Shown piece by piece: positions 58,007 to 64,000 of a DNA stretch of 64,000 bases. Position 1 is the first letter of the stretch, and every line of letters begins with the position of its first letter. A program made the position numbers and the translations under genes. The DNA is from Gnetum montanum. Taxonomy: Eukaryota; Streptophyta; Gnetopsida; Gnetales; Gnetaceae. The notes under the pieces were generated by a model. It saw only the letters and a program-made list of their open reading frames with translations. It searched no databases and was not told the DNA's origin. Where the stretch lies: positions 213,025 through 277,024 of the forward strand of contig MNCI01010502.1 of NCBI GenBank assembly GCA_015680685.1, given 5' to 3'.

Positions 58007-61000
58007 ATGGAGCAGGAGATCGGCGGATTGATTGTGCTGCGGAAAATCACTCCGCTAGGAATTTCTCACAATATTTCGGAGCTTTTCGGCAAGCACATAG
58101 ACATCACTCTCGTCAGCGGTGATGTTGTTGATACAGGTGAGAATAATTTAGTAAGAAGTCTCTGACAGGTGTTTACGTAATTTGAACGAAGCTTAACAGT
58201 GTAGTTCGAATGTAAAGCAGATTTGAGGCCGTTTTAGTACTTTTTGTTGAGATATCCCTCAAAGGAAATGCTAAATCTTGCTCTTTTTAGGTTTTCTTTG
58301 TTTCGGTTTGTTTGCATCTGAATGTACAGAAGATTTGACGTTAAAGTGATTGTTTTAAGTGTTTTTCGTACGAAACAGATCTTGAAGCTTGACTTTTTAT
58401 GCTGGATTCTTCTGAACGAAAAATTTTTCGTTTCTTTCCATACGAAGGTGAAGCAGTTCGAGGCTGCTTTTCTCTTTTGGTGTTTGTTCTTTAAAGTTGC
58501 AATTGCGTCTATCTCTAAAGAAGATTTTGAAGCTTCTCTGTTCAAATACGATTTAAGGAACAGAAATTAAACCTCTTTTTTGTTTCAACAGGGATGCAGA
58601 GGAGATTGTTTCTCTATTCTGTGTATTTTTTGATTACAGGCATGAGAGAGTGATTTTGAACCTTTTGTTTGTTTGAATGTGGCTCCCAATGACTGTGCTA
58701 TCCTAATTTGCAGAGACGCGCCTCGGCAAAACATACGATAAAGCGCACGTAGAGTGGAATCCGCTCGCGGCAACGGAGCACTTGGATACGACTTTCAAAC
58801 TTAAGTTCAAATGGACGTCATCCCTGGGCGTTCCCGGCGCGTTTCTCATAAAGAATGGCCATCCGGAGGTTTTTTTCCTGAGGCTCTTGACGATTGATTT
58901 ACCAGAGGGACGATCTTTGCAATTTAGGTGCAACTCTCGGATATATCCTAGTGAAAATGACAGCCAGCGCATTTTCTTCTCGAACAAGGTATATCGACCG
59001 TAGATTTTGAACAAAAAGACCAAACCTGAATGCTGTAGCTATGCTTGCTTGTTTGGATAATATGAAATTTGAGTCCAATTTTTTAAAGTTGTTTTTATAA
59101 TCAGACTGTAGTCTCGTTAGAGTTGCAAATGAAATGAAATATTAAAAAAAAAATACTTATTACTTAGAGACTGCCAGACTCGTAACGGAGCCTCAACGAG
59201 GTCCTTTACATTTAATGATTCCTTCATAGCAGATACCACTCCTGTGCAGAGTTATTTGCCTGGCGACACACCACCTGGTTTACAAGAGTTGAGGTCGAAA
59301 GATTTGGCAGATCTAAGAGGAAACGGGAACGAAGAAAGGCACACATCTGATCGTATATACGACTATGATTTTTACAACGACCTTGGCGACCCTGACAGCG
59401 ATGCAAAACTGAAGAGACCAGTGTTAGGTGGATCCAGGGAATTCCCTTATCCGAGACGCTGCAGAACGGGACGTCGTCGTTCAAAATCCCGTACGTCCAT
59501 GCGTTTGTAAAAGTTTCAATGTTTTGTAAAACTTTTCAAGTCTTTTGGCGTTTGACGTCGAAGTATTCTGCAGACCCGAGCGCCGAAAGCAGAGGTACTT
59601 ATCCGCTCTTCATTCCGCCAGACGAGAGATTTCCGTTCGAGGATTTCATCGATTTCGGAGCCGACACGCTAATGTCCTTTGCGAGTACAATTTTGCCTCG
59701 AATTTTGAAAGGCTCCCAAAAGGAGTTTAAATCCTTTGAAGATGTCCAAGATATCTATGAAAAGGATATCAACAATCTTGGAAACTCGAAAAGCATACTT
59801 GCTTTTGTAAAGCATCTTTCTAACTTGAATATTCCGGATATAATTGCAGGTCGATTTGCGTTTCGCGTTTACTGGATTTCTTCCAATTTTCAGATTTCGG
59901 TTTCTTGACGATGGTTCGTTTGTCCTGTAGTGAACACCCTTGCTTGGAAAACGGACGAGGACTTTGCTCGCCAAACGATAGCAGGAGTGAATCCTCTTGT
60001 AATCCAGTGTTTGCAGGTAACAAATTCTCTAAAATCTGTTTTTATGCCATCGTGTTATCATTTTTATCAAAATGGGATTCAAAACGGGTCACCATTTCTC
60101 ATGGATGACTGCAAGGTCAACAACCACTGTGCCAAGACAGATCAGTCGTCCCAAATGTTTCAACGTTATTTAATTTACACGGAAAATGTATCAAGTTTTT
60201 TTCTCTGGTTTCATATTTGATACAGGAATTCCCTCCTGTTAGCAAGCTGGACCCCCAGCAGTTTGGCCCACAGAAGAGTACTATCTCGTCTCATCACATT
60301 GAAAAGTACTTGGAAGGTTTGGCGTTGGAAGAGGCAAGTAATTTCATTTAACGAATGACAGCAACAATTTCAATTATCTAAATGTCCCATTTACCGAAAC
60401 TACAGTTATGTGAAACACGTGTGGTTACCATTTTTTGTCGGATTTCCGCAGTAATAACCTCACAAGCCGTAATTTGCGGAAATTGTTGTGGACACGCAGG
60501 CTGTTGCAGCGAAGAGACTTTTCGTCATTGACTATTACGATGTGTACATGCCTTACGTTGAACGCATTAATAAGCTCTCCAGCAACGCTAACAAAGGCTA
60601 CGCTACAAGAACTCTCTTCTATCTTAACAAGGAAGGAGCGCTGAAACCCATTGCTATTGAGCTGTGCCTACCTCCAACCCAGAACAGCAATCACCCTCTG
60701 AGGCAAGTTTGCACTCCAGCAGAAGAAGGCACAGACGAGGGAGCGCTCTGGCTCCTTGCCAAGGCCCATGCTCGCGGAAACGATGCTGGGTACCATCAGC
60801 TCGTTAGCCACTGGTACGCAAATTCTCGGCAGCCGTAATAGAATTAATAGCAATCGGGTTGCAATTAAAATGTTACAGTTAAATCATCAAATTAAGGTTC
60901 ATGAGCTATAATTTCCACGGAGAACCATGGAAAATCATAGAAACTTGGGACCCATGTATGAAGTATAAACTATAAAATTTTGCAGCCTAGAAATTTTGCC

Positions 61001-62170
61001 AAGTTTCTGAAATTTTATCATCCGTCTGTTTCAGGCTCCAAACTCACTGTGTGTTGGAGCCGATCATTATTTCAACTCACAGGCAGCTGAGCATGATGCA
61101 TCCGCTGTATAAGCTGCTTGTGCCGCACTATTTAAACACCATGGACAAAAATTAGGCGGCCCGCGTAGCCCTCATCAACGCAGGCGGGATCATCGAGAAC
61201 GGATTCACTCCCGGAAAATACTCCATGGAACTATCGTCCAAAGCCTACAAGGACTGGAAATTTGTCGAGCAAGGCTTGCCTGCGGACCTCATCAAAAGGT
61301 ATATACTGTACACACTCAAAGCCAAATAATCAACGACTTAAAATTCAATTGTGAAAAATTTTCACCACTGTACACGAATGCATGTTTTACAGAGGAATGG
61401 CAGAGCTGGACACAGAATCTCCACATGGGCTGAGACTGGTAATAGAAGACTACCCATACGCCGTGGACGGCCTGGAAATATGGTCTGCCTTGAAGAAATG
61501 GGTTTCAGACTACGTCCACTTGTTCTACAAAACCGACGAATCGGTGAAAACAGATACAGAGCTCCAGGCATGGTGGGACGAGATCGTGACAGTGGCGCAC
61601 GGTGATTTGCAGCAAGATCCCAGCGTGTTTTACCAGATGATTTCACGTCACGAGCTGATTGAAGCCCTAACAACGCTAATCTGGACTGCATCTGCACACC
61701 ACTCTGCTGTTAATTTCGGGCAGTATCCTTACGGAGGCTACATGCCCAACTTGCCCACCATGACTCGGAGGCTGCTGCCGCAGAAAGGGACCAAAGAGTA
61801 TGAAGAGATGCTGCAAAATGTGGACGATTATTTTCTGAAAACCGTGACTGATCCCATCCAAACACTGATTGTCACAGCGGTTCTGCATATTCTGGCGAAC
61901 CATGCCAAGAACGAGGTGTACATTGGGCAGTTACAGGGCTCGACTCCTCAGTGGACCGCCGAGAAACAAGTTGAGGAGGCCTTCGGGACATTTTCTGCGG
62001 CGTTGGCAGAAATTGAGAAGAATGTGAATGCCAGGAACGAGGATCCTAAACTGCCCAACAGGGTCGGCCCTGCGCAGCTGCGTTACACGCTGCTGTATCC
62101 TGATACCACGGATCTGTCCCGCAAGGGTGGAGTTACAGGCCGTGGAGTGGCTAACAGCATCTCAATCTGA
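58007..62170 (+). CDS. LOX: lipoxygenase, nine exons, one premature stop
   Basis: Adds O2 to linoleic or linolenic acid to give hydroperoxides, the substrates of CYP74. Exons: 58007-58136, 58714-58988, 59250-59490, 59574-59849, 59931-60016, 60226-60333, 60500-60813, 61035-61298, 61393-62170. They total 2472 nt, exactly 824 codons with stop. All introns are GT-AG except intron 6 (GAG/GCAAGT, a GC donor). The PLAT domain is in exons 1-2 ([20 protein letters not shown]), then [34 protein letters not shown] and the catalytic domain. The five iron ligands are present: two His in SHWLQTH, H-x3-N in [15 protein letters not shown], and C-terminal Ile in NSISI. It begins directly in the PLAT domain, so no plastid transit peptide is evident. 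The site-specificity pair reads Gly-Phe (ENGFTPGKY), hinting at 13-LOX-like. TAG at 61153-61155 (codon 517, [13 protein letters not shown]) would remove all catalytic residues after it, so the allele is either a fresh pseudogene or carries a sequence error. Confidence 0.93.
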
Positions 62171-62297
62171 ATTTCTAATTCTAATTGCTTACCCGACCTT
62201 ATTAGCATATGACATCGGTTCATCGTTCATTCATGGCATTTCATTTCCTTTCCTGAAAAAGCTGCAGCTACAGTTATTTACTGGTAACTAATTTCCA

Positions 62298-62303
62298 AAT
62301 AAA
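62298..62303 (+). terminator. polyadenylation signal of the lipoxygenase gene
   Basis: AATAAA, 128 bp after the stop codon. Confidence 0.5.
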
Positions 62304-62409
62304 AGCATTCGCAGAATTCACGTTGATTTCCTTCTATGTACCATTTGTAATCACAGCTCTCAGATGTGTGACGTTTTCTCCATGTTTCATGTTTTTTGGG
62401 CCACGCCAG

Positions 62410-62494
62410 GAAGCAAGAAACCAATCCGTGTTAGGTTAATCGGTAAAGCAANGAAGCAAGAAACCAATCCGTGTTAGGTTAATCGGTAAAGCAA
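62410..62494. repeat. 42-bp direct repeat across a single N, probable unmerged contig overlap
   Basis: 62410-62451 and 62453-62494 are identical and meet exactly at the N (62452). This is the pattern of two contig ends that overlap but were not collapsed. Confidence 0.9.
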
Positions 62495-62639
62495 ACTCCG
62501 CTGGATTGGAAAGCAACGTTTTTCTCACCTCTTTGCCAAGATTTCAAGTCAACCTTCAGGAAGGGGTTGTTGAATGCCAAACATGTTAACATTGATCTTA
62601 CTGGAAATTTTGTTTAAACCGAGTTATAGGGGTCAGTTA

Positions 62640-63440
62640 CAACAAAAGAGGGTCGGTGGAACTCAGTATTGCATTGTATTATTTATTAAATCTAGTTATA
62701 ACAAGGTAGAATAATCTTTTATAAAATGATGATGAAATCTAGTTAAATCAAGCTAACATCTTTGGATATTAGTCATTCCCTAACTATGCTTACCTTAGAC
62801 ATGTCAATTTGAAAACCTTGTTTCAATACAATATGACATACATATGATACTTATTTCTTAAAAAGTTCACATTTTTAGAATTTATCTTTCAATTAATTTT
62901 GGATCAAAATCTCCATAGTTGTTTTTAAATAATTAATGTATTGTTTTCTAATCTTAGAGGATACTAATATGTCAACTATAGATGCTATAATAAACTTATC
63001 TAGGTATTCTCTAAAAATATTATTAATAAGGACCATAAATATTCTAGGTACATTGCTTAGTCTAAATGGCATCACCACAACCTCATACTATCAATATTTT
63101 GTTCTAAAGGTAGCTTTCTCTATGTCTTTTTCCTTAATTCTTATTTGGTGATAACTAGACTTTAACTCAATCTATGAAAATTGACATGCTCTTGTAAGTG
63201 TCAATTTAGGGTAAGCTATAGGTGTTTTAATTATTATCTTATTTAGTATCCTATAATTTATACATAACCTTAAGGCACTATCCTTTTTCTTAACAAACAA
63301 GACAAAAAGCATCTAAAGAAGTAAATAAAAAACCTACAAGAAAATCATTGATTAGCAAAACTCATGAAAACATTACATATACAATACTAAGTGTATAAAT
63401 TCTAATTATCACATGAGTTATGCATATATTTTGCCATTAC
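62640..63440 (-). pseudogene. Ty3/gypsy reverse transcriptase remnant
   Basis: The minus strand, 63078 to 62893, reads MVMPFRLSNVPRIFMVLINN then YLDKFIIASIVDILVSSK. These correspond to M-P-F-G-L-T-N-A-P-x-x-F and Y-x-D-D-I-L-x-Y-S-K of gypsy RT, the catalytic box degraded to IVDI. Flanks are decayed. Confidence 0.8.
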
Positions 63441-63475
63441 CCTACAAATCCAAATAGTGATAAATATGTTTTATG

Positions 63476-63645
63476 ATTAATCTATTGACCTCTTAAGCTA
63501 TGAGATGTTTGATTGTGCTATGGGAATACAAATGTGTAGGTATGATTGTGGAAATGCACATAGATATATGATAGGTACAAATGCCATAGAAACATGATTG
63601 GTTATGTGTGATAGTCATTATGTCTATGACTATATAGTAACTAAC
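63476..63645. repeat. dispersed repeat, copy 2 (also at 15846-15967)
   Basis: Matches 15846-15967 with an extra block of about 50 bp (GTGTAGGTATGATTGTGG...). It ends at the LTR start. Confidence 0.8.
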
Positions 63646-63853
63646 TGATGAACCGCAATATCGCATCTGCGATATCGGATCCAACCATGCAATGTTGGAT
63701 ACCCGATATCGCAGCCTATTTCCTTGCCTATAAATAAGAGGTAGCGCCCTTGGTTTCCACATTAGACAGTTAGTCCCTTAGCCAAACTCTTGTCATTTCT
63801 TCAAAAATAAGAGTTGCATTGCTTCCATGCTGTAGGCTTACACTGTTGCCAAA
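63646..63853 (+). repeat. LTR start (U3/R), interrupted
   Basis: TGATGAACCGCAATATC at 63646. U3 holds ATATCGCA-tc-TGCGATAT at 63658-63675. TATA box CTATAAATAAGAGG at 63728-63741. The sequence is broken at 63854 by another LTR of the same family. Confidence 0.8.
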
Positions 63854-64000
63854 TGATGAGACGCGGTTTACACTAGGCCGCGATATCGCGTCTTCTCCTG
63901 CAATATCGCGTACGCGATATCGCGTCGCGCCGCCATATCTATAAATAAGAGGCGCCACTCCCTTCATTTCCTAATCCTGGCTAGTGTAGCGAAGCTCTGG
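63854..64000 (+). repeat. second LTR start nested in the first
   Basis: TGATGAGACGCGG at 63854. It carries CGCGATATCGCG (near 63884) and the perfect 18-bp palindrome ATATCGCGTACGCGATAT at 63903-63920. TATA box CTATAAATAAGAGG at about 63939. The window ends inside it. Confidence 0.8.

Noticed and set aside
58981-59003. Lipoxygenase exon 2 continuing to KVYRP
   Set aside because: AAG/GTATAT is a good donor, and the next exon from 59250 restores the conserved S-Y-L-P-x-x-T-P sequence in phase.
59233-59249. Alternative acceptor CATAG or GCAG at 59229-59233 for lipoxygenase exon 3
   Set aside because: Both leave the wrong phase; the GTGCAG acceptor ending at 59249 gives the exact frame and family sequence.
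61382-62170. Separate 262-residue protein starting at 61382
   Set aside because: It is the last exon of the lipoxygenase. The splice acceptor at 61391-61392 gives an in-frame join to exon 8, so the upstream ATG is not a start.
1-64000. tRNA, rRNA, snoRNA genes, CRISPR arrays, plastid or mitochondrial insertions, pararetrovirus
   Set aside because: Looked for characteristic motifs and compositions and saw none; short direct repeats present are ordinary tandem duplications.

Overview
The window looks like plant nuclear DNA from a large, transposon-filled genome, most likely a conifer or other gymnosperm. The reasons are AT-rich sequence, very low gene density, thick layers of old LTR and LINE retrotransposons, and GT-AG (and one GC-AG) introns. 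The species cannot be named from the sequence. I see no bacterial operons, tRNA or rRNA genes, or CRISPR arrays.

Two host gene families are present and both belong to oxylipin (jasmonate / green-leaf-volatile type) metabolism. A nine-exon lipoxygenase gene (58007-62170, +) can be assembled exactly, at 824 codons with all five iron ligands, but carries one in-frame TAG at codon 517. A two-exon CYP74 gene (allene oxide synthase / hydroperoxide lyase family, 24573 to about 20957, -) is intact up to a one-base assembly gap at its stop codon. At least one, probably two, further CYP74 copies lie in pieces between 46.5 and 57 kb on the minus strand. The rightmost piece is head-to-head with the lipoxygenase. 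Lipoxygenase makes fatty-acid hydroperoxides and CYP74 enzymes consume them, so this is a candidate LOX-CYP74 cluster broken up by transposons.

Layout: 1-4130, minus-strand Ty3/gypsy element (Athila/Tat-like, tRNA-Asp primer site) with an internal deletion; 4131-8340, degraded repeats including an older gypsy integrase; 8340-15831, second, more complete element of the same type; 15832-17700, dispersed repeats; 17700-19790, tandem repeats and an RTE-type LINE; 20477-20976, a 222-bp perfect inverted repeat that is probably an assembly error; 20957-24573, CYP74 copy A with a 1.46-kb hAT-type element in its intron; 24.6-27.4 kb, its upstream region; 28.1-31.99 kb, truncated non-autonomous LTR element; 31.99-40.23 kb, a LINE split by a complete gag-only LTR element (33836-39295, 5-bp target duplication TTCCT); 40.2-43.55 kb, decayed LTR element; 43.68-46.5 kb, L1-type LINE; 46.5-57 kb, CYP74 pieces interrupted by a duplicated L1 segment, a hAT transposase remnant, a 341-base N gap and a Ty1/copia element; 58-62.3 kb, lipoxygenase; 62.6-64 kb, gypsy remnant and two nested LTRs.

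The LTR elements form one extended family. They share TGATGA...TCATCA ends, a CTATAAATA-type TATA box and a primer site matching the 3' end of tRNA-Asp, and each copy has a different palindrome close to the U3 edge. That palindrome pattern, the LOX-CYP74 arrangement, and a conserved second ORF in the non-autonomous elements are the most unusual signals here.
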